NCBI GenBank assembly: GCA_964461135.1 | Contig: CAYWTB010000023.1 | Span: forward strand, 1-55,941 | Reading direction: 5' to 3' | Length of the DNA stretch: 55,941 nucleotides | Origin: RQOF01 sp964461135 | Lineage (GTDB): Bacteria; Calditrichota; Calditrichia; RBG-13-44-9 | Part shown: positions 33,945 to 41,630 of the stretch, in pieces | How positions within the stretch are numbered: the stretch's first letter is position 1 | Layout of the letters: each line of letters begins with the position of its first letter | Translations under genes and position numbers: made by a program | Notes under the pieces: model-generated | Databases searched by the model: none | What the model saw: only the letters and a program-made list of their open reading frames with translations | Told to the model about the DNA's origin: nothing

Positions 33945-35207
33945 TTATGACTCCCAGCCCGGCTCAGTTATTTTGCCGGTGAACAAAATGGTATTGGACC
34001 AGGCATCATGAATGATGAATAAAAACGGACGATCCACCCGCATGTAAAAATTATCGGGGTCGCCGACAGAGGTTAAGGATATTGTAACTGATGTTACTGC
34101 CGCGGCCTCCGTTCCTTCTTCATCCAGCTGGATAAAGGTTTTGTGACGGACTTCACTGATATAGGCGTTTCCCGGTCCCTCATAAAGTTCTGTGAAATTA
34201 GCCCTTAAACCATCAAATGCGATTTCCATCCCCAGCAAGCATAGAATCTCGTTCAATTGCTTTTCATAGGAAAGTTTGAATTTTGGAAGTTCCAGGATGC
34301 CATTTTTGTCAGAGAAATTTTGTAACCAGTATGACAGGGTTTCATTGTCCATTCCGGCAATGAGGGAATTAATGTCATGATTGTATTTGGGAAGAAATAC
34401 CGCCATACGGAAATCTCCTGCTCCGTAAGGCAGGTCCACCGCCTGAAACTCATCCGTTTCCTGGTAGGCAAAGCCACCTTCCTGTTGCATCATGCTGCAG
34501 GGAAATGCATTTCCGGATGGAGTGTAAAAGATACTGTTTAAAGTGAGTTCCGGATCAAACTGATAGGTCCAGATTCCCTTAAAATAGATGGCATTTATCA
34601 GGAACATGATGTTCTCGGGTGCAATGATTTTGATAATTTCTTTAATTTTTCCGTTGGTATTATCATTTACCCAGCTGTTGATGATGTTCACGGAATTCGG
34701 ATCGGAGAAGTCGAGTCCCTGTACGCGAGCAGAGAAATATTTTTTATTCAGATCAATGAAATTCTGTTTAAAAACAAGACCGTCTCTGTACCAGATGGAA
34801 TTGGCGATTTTAAAGATTACTTGCGGATCCATCGTGCTAAGCAGGTTTATCAGGCTGCGGTAGGATTCATTGATCTGTTCCTGAGTGAGCCCATCCAGTT
34901 CCAGTGTCTTTTCCATCGCCGTACGTGTTTCACCCGCTGCCCCGTTCAGGGTCATTCCCAACGCCATGGAAACGCTTAACGGGGAAACAACCACATTGGA
35001 ATCACCTGAGGAAGTAATAAGATTTTTAAATAATTTAATCCCGAAGCAGTTGTCGGAGGATACCAGATCGATTTCCTCCGCGGTTAGGGCCCGCTTGCTG
35101 GTTTTCTGAAACGGCGTGAGCGGGGAGTTTATTCTTCCACAGGCAAAACCAAGAAGAAAAATTATGGAGAACAGGTATAAAACGGATTTTTTAATAGGCG
35201 TATTCAT
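33945..35207 (-). CDS. Serpin lipoprotein with inhibitory-type hinge
   Basis: The 420-residue protein (ATG 35207 after ACAGGAGGC) has a lipobox ending LGFAC (Cys23) and a full-length serpin domain (about 48-415). Landmarks include NVVVSPLSVSMALGM, FKIANSIWY, FLINAIYFKG and the C-terminal DRPFLFIIHD. The reactive loop hinge reads EEGTEAAAVT (363-372), the pattern of inhibitory serpins: Gly at P15, Thr at P14 and Ala at P12-P10. Counting from it puts P1-P1' at Thr379-Ser380, with Leu at P2. It is likely an envelope-anchored suicide inhibitor of serine or cysteine proteases; the target is unknown. The frame stays open 85 codons upstream but that extension overlaps the next gene and is not protein-like. 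Confidence 0.92.
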   Translation of the reverse strand: MNTPIKKSVLYLFSIIFLLGFACGRINSPLTPFQKTSKRALTAEEIDLVSSDNCFGIKLFKNLITSSGDSNVVVSPLSVSMALGMTLNGAAGETRTAMEKTLELDGLTQEQINESYRSLINLLSTMDPQVIFKIANSIWYRDGLVFKQNFIDLNKKYFSARVQGLDFSDPNSVNIINSWVNDNTNGKIKEIIKIIAPENIMFLINAIYFKGIWTYQFDPELTLNSIFYTPSGNAFPCSMMQQEGGFAYQETDEFQAVDLPYGAGDFRMAVFLPKYNHDINSLIAGMDNETLSYWLQNFSDKNGILELPKFKLSYEKQLNEILCLLGMEIAFDGLRANFTELYEGPGNAYISEVRHKTFIQLDEEGTEAAAVTSVTISLTSVGDPDNFYMRVDRPFLFIIHDAWSNTILFTGKITEPGWES

Positions 35208-35277
35208 TTTAGCCTCCTGTTTTGTATTTGTTATTTGCCATATTTTTCTGGCTGATTTCTTCCATCCGTTTGCGGTA

Positions 35278-35721
35278 TCAGGGTATACGTTTACTCCACC
35301 ATAATCCGTTTCCCAGTTGCAGGCCACTGCTATCATAATAAGCGAAGGAACCCGATAGGGTATCATGACGGAGCTGTCCCCTGCACAAAAATGATTTTTT
35401 CCCCTCAAAGGGGACGGGGCAAAGGCTGAACAACAGGGAATCTGGCCGGAACAATGTTCCACCCATGATCAGATAATTTTGGCAGGTTGAATATGCGGAG
35501 ATATGACCCGATCCGCTGAGAGTAGGGGAGTTTTCAAAACGTCCTTCAATGAAAGTGAGAAAGAGACTGTCTGTTTCCAAATATCCCTTCCAGTTGCCTT
35601 CCACACCCGAGAGGAGGAAATTACCGCCGGAATCATTGATGGATTGGCAGGAAAAAATAAAGGTCAAGAGGGTGATTAAAAAGATCATGATTGAATAAAT
35701 CATGTTTTTTATGCGGTTCAT
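35278..35721 (-). CDS. Small lipoprotein of unknown function
   Basis: The 147-residue product (ATG 35721) starts with a hydrophobic segment ending FSCQS, so Cys25 is probably lipidated. The body has several short strands (GNWKGYLETDSLFLTFIEG, HISAYSTCQNYLIMGGTL, DTLSGSFAYYDSSG) that suggest a small lipocalin-like or beta-sandwich domain in which a turnover term is repeated, but no family is recognised. A second in-frame ATG lies 15 codons upstream without a ribosome site. It precedes the serpin gene by 70 nt and could be its co-transcribed partner. Confidence 0.6.
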   Translation of the reverse strand: MNRIKNMIYSIMIFLITLLTFIFSCQSINDSGGNFLLSGVEGNWKGYLETDSLFLTFIEGRFENSPTLSGSGHISAYSTCQNYLIMGGTLFRPDSLLFSLCPVPFEGKKSFLCRGQLRHDTLSGSFAYYDSSGLQLGNGLWWSKRIP

Positions 35722-36058
35722 AAAAGATCTTTCCCTTAGTAAAATATTACATTCCCGGAGCTTCAATCTGATCGGTCAGGCTTGATAGCTGAACCCATCT
35801 GCTGATAAGAAGTCAAATTAAATGCCAATAAATTAAGGGGAGAGGGATATTAAATATAAAATAATTCTATGTATATGATAATACTATGCTTAATTCGTTT
35901 TCGGGACGTCCTGTTTGAGCCTTACAGGATGCGGGAAAGATAGATTAATTATCAGAAACCTGATAGGGATTCAGATTCCTGATAACATTTCAGTACAAAA
36001 GAAAAGGTTTAATGGGAGGAAAGGCCGGCCAATGATCTGCCTGACTTGTGAGTTGATT
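35722..36058. other. Intergenic stretch without a gene
   Basis: About 340 bp between the small lipoprotein and the NifU-like gene. The only structure noticed is a short hairpin, TATCAG-AAAC-CTGATA, at 35950-35965, followed by a degenerate third copy of CTGATA. No protein-coding signal is convincing. Confidence 0.5.
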
Positions 36059-36463
36059 TCAGGCCGAGATACCGGCCAGATAGGTTTCCAGGGCTTTTTT
36101 TAATGTATTGCTGGCAAGCAGGGCGCACTCATGTTTCTGAGGGGGTAGGCCTCCCAGATAATCCAGCACATCCTGGGACTGGATATGCCCCGCTTTTTCC
36201 ACCTCCATGCCCGTGATCATTTCGGTGAGTGCCGAAGCGGCAGCTTGCAGACCGGCACAGCCGATACAATCGTAACCCGCTTCCCGGATAACACCTTCGG
36301 TTATTTTCAATTGGAGGATCACAATATCCCCACAGGTTCCTTGATTCTTGGCGGATACGGATGGTTCTGCCAGTTCTCCTATATTGGTTTTGTTGATGAT
36401 GAAGTTGATGGCCTTATCAGAATATCCCATGGCCTGGAGCAGAGGGATTCTTTTTTCTTCCAT
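36059..36463 (-). CDS. NifU/IscU-type iron-sulfur cluster scaffold protein
   Basis: The 134-residue protein resembles the N-terminal scaffold domain of NifU/IscU. It keeps the cluster ligands: Cys44 with Asp46 (GTCGD), Cys69 within CIGCAG (with extra Cys66), and His111/Cys113 (HECA). It would assemble Fe-S clusters in the cytoplasm for transfer to apo-proteins. The N-terminus contains a helix (KRIPLLQAMGYSDKAINFIINKTN) like that of anaerobe IscU-like scaffolds. No cysteine desulfurase is adjacent. The ribosome site is weak (AGAGAAG). Confidence 0.85.
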   Translation of the reverse strand: MEEKRIPLLQAMGYSDKAINFIINKTNIGELAEPSVSAKNQGTCGDIVILQLKITEGVIREAGYDCIGCAGLQAAASALTEMITGMEVEKAGHIQSQDVLDYLGGLPPQKHECALLASNTLKKALETYLAGISA

Positions 36464-36740
36464 TTTGTGCTTCTCTGATTAACGTACACGGATGTAATTT
36501 ATACTTCCGGATGATAATGCCAGTTTATGCTTGGGAAAATTTTTGGAAACCGAAATCAAATAAATCTTACACAACAGTTTTCATCTAAAAAATTGTAAAA
36601 GGTCATACCTGAAAAGTGAGACTTTATAAAACATGGCACATAGCGTATAGCTAAAAAATCAGTTTTCAGACTTCAGGAATAAGACACAGTGACCAAATCC
36701 TACTTACAAAAATTAATTTTACATTATATGTGCGTAATTT

Positions 36741-36789
36741 TTTACCCATTCCCCTTTTCCCGCTTCCATTTTCCCTTTCCCCCTCTGCT
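36741..36789. repeat. Heptanucleotide-period repeat, pyrimidine-rich (7 units)
   Basis: Seven successive 7-nt units read TTTACCC, ATTCCCC, TTTTCCC, GCTTCCA, TTTTCCC, TTTCCCC and CTCTGCT. It lies in the 380-bp gap between the NifU-like gene and metK. A further stretch with the same period (CATGGCA, CATAGCG, TATAGCT) is at 36635-36655. The complement is purine-rich like the repeats at 44577 and 46994. No gene is supported in 36464-36843. Confidence 0.65.
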
Positions 36790-36843
36790 CTTTAAACCTG
36801 ATCTGCAGGAAAACAAATCCGGCCAGTCCTGCCATGAAAACTA

Positions 36844-37980
36844 CTAAAGGTATTTTTGCAGTTCCTTGACTTTATTGGTAGATTCCCAGGTAAAATCCTT
36901 GTCCTTGCGTCCGAAATGTCCGAAAACGGCTGTTTTCTGATATATCGGCCGGAGTAGTTCCAGGTGGTTGATCATTCCGCCGGGAGTAAAGTCAAATATA
37001 TCCTTAATAATTCGGACAAGTTCCGCATCGGGGATTTTGCCGCTTCCGAATGTTTCGATCATCAGGCTTACCGGTTCTGCTATACCAATGGCATAAGCTA
37101 CCTGGATACCGCATCGTTCTGCCAATCCTGCTTTTACGATGTTTTTAGCAACATACCTGGCAAAATAGGAGGCGGAACGGTCTACTTTGGTGGGATCCTT
37201 TCCGCTGAAACAACCGCCACCAACGAAATACGACCCGCCATAGGTGTCCACTACCACTTTGCGACCGGTGAGACCGGTGTCTGCCTTGGGACCACCGATG
37301 ACAAATCGTCCGGTGGGATTAATTAAATACTGAATATTTTTATCGCGCAGCTCTTTGGGAATTACATGATGAACCACTTCCCGGATAATATCTTCTTTCA
37401 GATCAGCCATGTCAACATCCGGATCGTGGTTAGCTGATACTACCACTTTTTCCACAGATACCGGTTTTCTGTCTTCATAATGAACGGTAACCTGGGACTT
37501 ACCATCGGGTCTTAAATACGGCAGAATTTTTTTTCGTCTCACTTCACTTAAACGCATGGCAAGTTTATGAGCCATCATGATGGGCATCGGCATGAGTTCT
37601 TCGGTTTCATTGGAAGCGAATCCGAACATCATGCCCTGATCGCCGGCACCCGCGCGGTCCACGCCCAGGGCAATATCCTGGGATTGCTGGTTAATGTTGG
37701 TCAGAACCGCGCAACTCTCAAAATCGAATCCGTAATGGGGATCGGTATATCCGATGTCTCTTACGGTAGCCCGCACAATGCCAGGAATGTCGACATACGT
37801 TTCGCAGCTGATTTCACCCCCAATGAATACCAGTCCATTGCTGATGAACGTTTCACAAGCCACACGACCAAATGAATCATTTGTGATGATGGCATCCAGA
37901 ATAGCATCGGAAATCTGATCGGCCATTTTATCGGGATGACCTTCCGTTACTGACTCCGAAGAGAAAGAAAATGTATCCAT
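36844..37980 (-). CDS. metK: S-adenosylmethionine synthetase
   Basis: The 378-residue protein makes SAM from methionine and ATP. It carries the conserved GHPDKMADQISDAILDAI near the N-terminus, GAGDQGMMFGFA, and the P-loop-like GGGCFSGKDPTKVDRS with the flexible-loop and metal-binding residues in place. ATG 37980 is preceded by GGGAG; an in-frame ATG 5 codons upstream has no such site. It is in the same direction as the isomerase and ptsI genes upstream but separated from them by a 208-nt leader that shows some secondary structure. Confidence 0.97.
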   Translation of the reverse strand: MDTFSFSSESVTEGHPDKMADQISDAILDAIITNDSFGRVACETFISNGLVFIGGEISCETYVDIPGIVRATVRDIGYTDPHYGFDFESCAVLTNINQQSQDIALGVDRAGAGDQGMMFGFASNETEELMPMPIMMAHKLAMRLSEVRRKKILPYLRPDGKSQVTVHYEDRKPVSVEKVVVSANHDPDVDMADLKEDIIREVVHHVIPKELRDKNIQYLINPTGRFVIGGPKADTGLTGRKVVVDTYGGSYFVGGGCFSGKDPTKVDRSASYFARYVAKNIVKAGLAERCGIQVAYAIGIAEPVSLMIETFGSGKIPDAELVRIIKDIFDFTPGGMINHLELLRPIYQKTAVFGHFGRKDKDFTWESTNKVKELQKYL

Positions 37981-38188
37981 AGAATCTCCCTGCATTTAAG
38001 CTGGTGTAATTTTCGTTTACTACTGATATCATTCAGCAAAGAGCGGTAAAAGTCCTTTATCCGGTTTCCGCGCATCAGTCAATCTCTCGCCATTTTTTCA
38101 TAATTATCCACTAATGCCTGGTCAGGTGATGCTGAAGTATTCAGGTTATATATTATTTTCATTCAGGTAAAAAATTCTCCCCCAAATA
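37981..38188 (-). other. metK 5' leader region with potential secondary structure
   Basis: 208 nt separate the isomerase stop from metK. Read on the minus strand it contains GCGG...CCGC-type pairing around 38043-38074, a nested GGATAAA/TTTACC hairpin, and a short CTGATATCATTCAG stem near 38022. I could not match it to a SAM-I, SAM-II or SAM-III riboswitch by eye; the characteristic cores are not evident. Confidence 0.3.
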
Positions 38189-39244
38189 TCAGATTTTAAA
38201 TTCGTCATTATAATGGCTCAAAGATTCCTTCAGGAACTGGATACTATCAATTTTGAATGGATCTTTTTCATACAGCAGGGCCAGGTAATAACTTACCCAG
38301 TCCCCGATATAAATCATGGAAAAAATCCGCGACAGCATACTGGTGCCTTCTCCGAATACCTCGAAGACCGGGACATCGTTTTTCTGAAACATGTCTTTGG
38401 TGATTTCCAGCCTTTTCTGATTGCGGGGAAGTTCAAATTCATCCCGCAGGAAAACCACATTAAAATTCTTTAATACTTCCGCCGGGGCCTCCCAACCCAT
38501 GATTTCATTATGGTTCAGCTCAGGGAATACATTACTGAATGCCAGCACCTTGGAGTTCTCGTTAAACTGGTTACGCCAGCGGACCAGAACAGGGTATAAA
38601 AATTCCGCTGCGGTATAAATGATGGGTACCTTCTCATATAATTTCTGGGCGATATGATTACAAAGATTATGACTGTGAGATACTTTAGGGTTATTTCGTT
38701 CACGCAGATTTTTAAGAATTTTTACGGTTTCAGAAATATCCTGATTTTTTGGATTGATCAGTCCCAGATGTTGAAAAAGGTTTAGCAGTGGAAAAAACAT
38801 ATATCCCAGGGCCTGCCGGGGAGGGTAACCTTCCGGAATTTTAATGAACGGGATATCCTTTTCCTTGAATATCTTTTCTAATTTTCCCCCGCTGGCCAGG
38901 CCTGTAATAGTAGCTTTTTTCTGAATGGCCATCTGGGTAGCATTCAGCGTTTCTTCGGTGTTTCCGGAATAACTGCAGGCTATAACCAGTGAGCGGGGAC
39001 CCACAAAATTTGGTAATGTATAATTCCGGTTGATTATAAAGGGGAGAGGAAATTCCGATTGCAGATAATGATTCAGCAGATCGCCGGCAATGGCAGATCC
39101 ACCCATGCCGGTCAGAATAACATGATCGAAGTCTTTTTTAAGGGATTTTATATCAAGATTTTTTATTAGTGCGGGTGCTTCTTCAATTTGATTTGGAAAA
39201 TCGCAGATAAACTGATAAAAATTGGACTGATCGGATGTGTGCAT
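38189..39244 (-). CDS. Bifunctional phosphoglucose/phosphomannose isomerase
   Basis: The 351-residue protein has the SIS sugar-isomerase fold: HVILTGMGGSAIAGDLL (41-57) and IACSYSGNTEETL bind the sugar phosphate. The later EGYPPRQALG and the C-terminal helices match the archaeal-type bifunctional PGI/PMI. It interconverts glucose-6-, mannose-6- and fructose-6-phosphate in the cytoplasm. GGAGGAG precedes the ATG. It follows the ptsI gene by 52 nt, so the two are probably co-transcribed, linking sugar-phosphate metabolism to the PTS phosphorelay. Confidence 0.88.
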   Translation of the reverse strand: MHTSDQSNFYQFICDFPNQIEEAPALIKNLDIKSLKKDFDHVILTGMGGSAIAGDLLNHYLQSEFPLPFIINRNYTLPNFVGPRSLVIACSYSGNTEETLNATQMAIQKKATITGLASGGKLEKIFKEKDIPFIKIPEGYPPRQALGYMFFPLLNLFQHLGLINPKNQDISETVKILKNLRERNNPKVSHSHNLCNHIAQKLYEKVPIIYTAAEFLYPVLVRWRNQFNENSKVLAFSNVFPELNHNEIMGWEAPAEVLKNFNVVFLRDEFELPRNQKRLEITKDMFQKNDVPVFEVFGEGTSMLSRIFSMIYIGDWVSYYLALLYEKDPFKIDSIQFLKESLSHYNDEFKI

Positions 39245-39296
39245 TGAAGACTCCTCCGGGGTTAAATCGGATTTACATTTCTGAAATCATTCAGAT

Positions 39297-41102
39297 TTAA
39301 TTTATATTGTGTTGCTTGACCTCCATATTATTATTGCCCTGCAACGTCTGATGAGAGATAGTAAATATACGGGAATAAAAATTTTCGCATAAAGCCTGAA
39401 TTTCTCCGGCAGTTTTTTTCTCCCTGATTTCGTTATATAACTGTTCACATTCCGAGGTGGAGATGTGTCGAATAACGTTTTTAATTTCCGGCACCATATG
39501 TTGTGTCACACTGAAGCTTTCCAGTCCCATTCCGATAAGCAGGGGCACGGCAACAGGGTCTGCAGCCATTTCTCCGCACATGGTGACCTGTTTTTTGCCA
39601 GCCTTTCCAGCGTCGATGACTTTTTTAATTAAATTCAGCAAAGCAGGATGATAATGGCTGTAAAGATACGACACTTTTTCATTGGTCCGGTCTACCGCCA
39701 GCGTATATTGTATGAGATCATTAGTTCCGATACTGAAGAAATCGACTTCCTGCAAATAATGTTCGATGAGGATGGCGGCAGAGGGGATCTCAATCATAAT
39801 TCCGACAGGAATGTTCGAATTGTATTTTTTCCTCTCGCTTTTCAGAATTTCGACAGCTTCCCTCAGAATGCTTTTAAATTGATGAATTTCTTCTACCGCG
39901 CTTACCATGGGTAACAGCAGCTTGATATTGCCAAATTTATTTGCACGCAGAATGGCCTTCAGCTGGGGAATAAAAATTTCTTTGTGATCAAGGCAAAATC
40001 TGATTGCCCTCCACCCCAGAAAGGGATTACTTTCGGGAGAATCTGCCAGGTCCGGCATGAGTTTATCCCCGCCAACATCCAGGGTACGAATTACCACATC
40101 ATGCGGGGCTGCAGCCCCGGCAAATTTCAGGTAGTTTTCTGTTTGAAGGTCTTCCGATGGCAGGGAAGATCCGGACAGAAACAACCCCTCAGTACGGAAA
40201 AGACCGATACCCTCGGCACCGGATTTTTTCAACTGGTTGAGTTCCTCTAAAAATTCCAGATTTGCCATTACTTCGATTTTTTTGCCTTCCCTGCTGAGGG
40301 CCGGTTTCTGAGCATCGCGCAATAAATCCTTTTCCAGAATGAGGAATTTTTTCTGTCTTTCCTGATAGGATAATACCGTCTCGGAATGAGGATTAATCAC
40401 CAGCATTCCCTCGTTACCATCCAGAATGATCTGATCCCCCCCTTTCACGGCGCTGGTAATAAATTCGGTACCGACCACTGCAGGGACACCCAGAGATCTG
40501 GCGACGATGGCCGTATGTGAATTTTTACCTCCTAAATTGGTACAGAATCCCAAAATATCTTTATGATGAAGACGGATAATATCTGCCGGATTGATATTAT
40601 CGGCAACCAGGATGGATTTTTTCTTATAACGAATATCAGTCTTTTTCCCAAGAAGCTTCTTCAGAATCAGCCGTTTCAGAGCCTGAATATCGAGAGCCCT
40701 GTCTCTCAGATATTCATCTGACAGTCGCAGAAAATATTCCTTTTTTTTCTGAAAGACCTTAAAAGTGGCAAATGCGGCATTATAATGGTTCTGGCTGATC
40801 ATCTGTTCCACTTCCTGCAGGAAGATTTTATCATCCAGAATTGCAATCTGAATCTGAATAATGTCTGAAAAATCTTTTCCGTATTTTTTATCAGTTTCTT
40901 TGTGGATTTTTTTGAGGTAATCCCGGCTGTCCTTGATTGCTTTACGAAAGCGTTTAATTTCTTCACTCAGCTCTTCATCTGAAATAATCTGCATTTCCGG
41001 CTCCAGTGTCTGATCCCGATACAGAAAAACCGGCCCGATTGCAATTCCCGGTGAAGCAGGTATCCCTTTCAGAAATAATTCTGGTTTTCTTTTTGTTGCC
41101 AT
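39297..41102 (-). CDS. ptsI: PTS enzyme I, phosphoenolpyruvate-protein phosphotransferase
   Basis: The 601-residue protein matches enzyme I: the N-terminal HPr-binding helices, GGKNSHTAIVARSLGVPAVVG with phospho-acceptor His196, and the PEP-binding barrel with FRTEGLFL, IGTNDLIQYTLAVDR and VTMCGEMAAD. It transfers phosphate from PEP to HPr. No HPr or sugar permease gene is in the window, so it may serve a regulatory PTS. The ribosome site is poor. It is the first gene of ptsI and isomerase, perhaps extending to metK. Confidence 0.95.
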   Translation of the reverse strand: MATKRKPELFLKGIPASPGIAIGPVFLYRDQTLEPEMQIISDEELSEEIKRFRKAIKDSRDYLKKIHKETDKKYGKDFSDIIQIQIAILDDKIFLQEVEQMISQNHYNAAFATFKVFQKKKEYFLRLSDEYLRDRALDIQALKRLILKKLLGKKTDIRYKKKSILVADNINPADIIRLHHKDILGFCTNLGGKNSHTAIVARSLGVPAVVGTEFITSAVKGGDQIILDGNEGMLVINPHSETVLSYQERQKKFLILEKDLLRDAQKPALSREGKKIEVMANLEFLEELNQLKKSGAEGIGLFRTEGLFLSGSSLPSEDLQTENYLKFAGAAAPHDVVIRTLDVGGDKLMPDLADSPESNPFLGWRAIRFCLDHKEIFIPQLKAILRANKFGNIKLLLPMVSAVEEIHQFKSILREAVEILKSERKKYNSNIPVGIMIEIPSAAILIEHYLQEVDFFSIGTNDLIQYTLAVDRTNEKVSYLYSHYHPALLNLIKKVIDAGKAGKKQVTMCGEMAADPVAVPLLIGMGLESFSVTQHMVPEIKNVIRHISTSECEQLYNEIREKKTAGEIQALCENFYSRIFTISHQTLQGNNNMEVKQHNIN

Positions 41103-41630
41103 TCAGTTCAGAGCGCTGTTTTTGTAACTTTTATTTTGAAAATAGAAAAAAAACCATGATAGATCAATTACAATTTTTTAAGCCTGATAATTCAAACCGT
41201 TACCACCAGGACAACAGGACACAAAATTAAAAATAATAACAATTTATAATAAATATAATAATCTTCCTAATAAATGTAATTGATGTTTCTTTTTCTAAAA
41301 CACCTGCGAATTTTGAGTGGCGTGGTGCCCGAAGATAAAATCCATGAATATATCGCTCTCATTGTATAAGAAAACCTGAGATAAGCATTCCTTTTGAGTT
41401 TCTTTCCTGAATTTGCAGCAAATGACCCTCTTTAAATATAGAAAACAATAAGACAGGTGCGATAGTTGTGTCAGAACTATTCCGGCCTGCAAATACCGTC
41501 CCGTTCATTCTGTATAAATTTTGCTCAGTTGTTTAGAAGTTCTCCCACAGAAAAGCGTTGTTTTACAAGGCTCCCGATGGTTGGCAGTATCTTTGCATTT
41601 TCCCCGGAGAATCTTAGTGACGAGGGACCC
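41103..41630. other. AT-rich intergenic region between divergent genes
   Basis: About 530 bp separate ptsI (minus) from the first secreted mosaic protein (plus) and should hold both promoters. The part at 41225-41290 is very AT-rich. CACCAGGACAACAGGACAC at 41204 resembles the short heptad-type repeat at 3212. The reading frame of the downstream gene is open from 41466, but no export signal or ribosome site supports a start before 41631. Confidence 0.45.

Noticed and set aside
35208..35462. 85-residue N-terminal extension of the serpin frame
   Set aside because: It overlaps the neighbouring lipoprotein gene, is not protein-like, and the ATG at 35207 has an excellent ribosome site and a lipobox.
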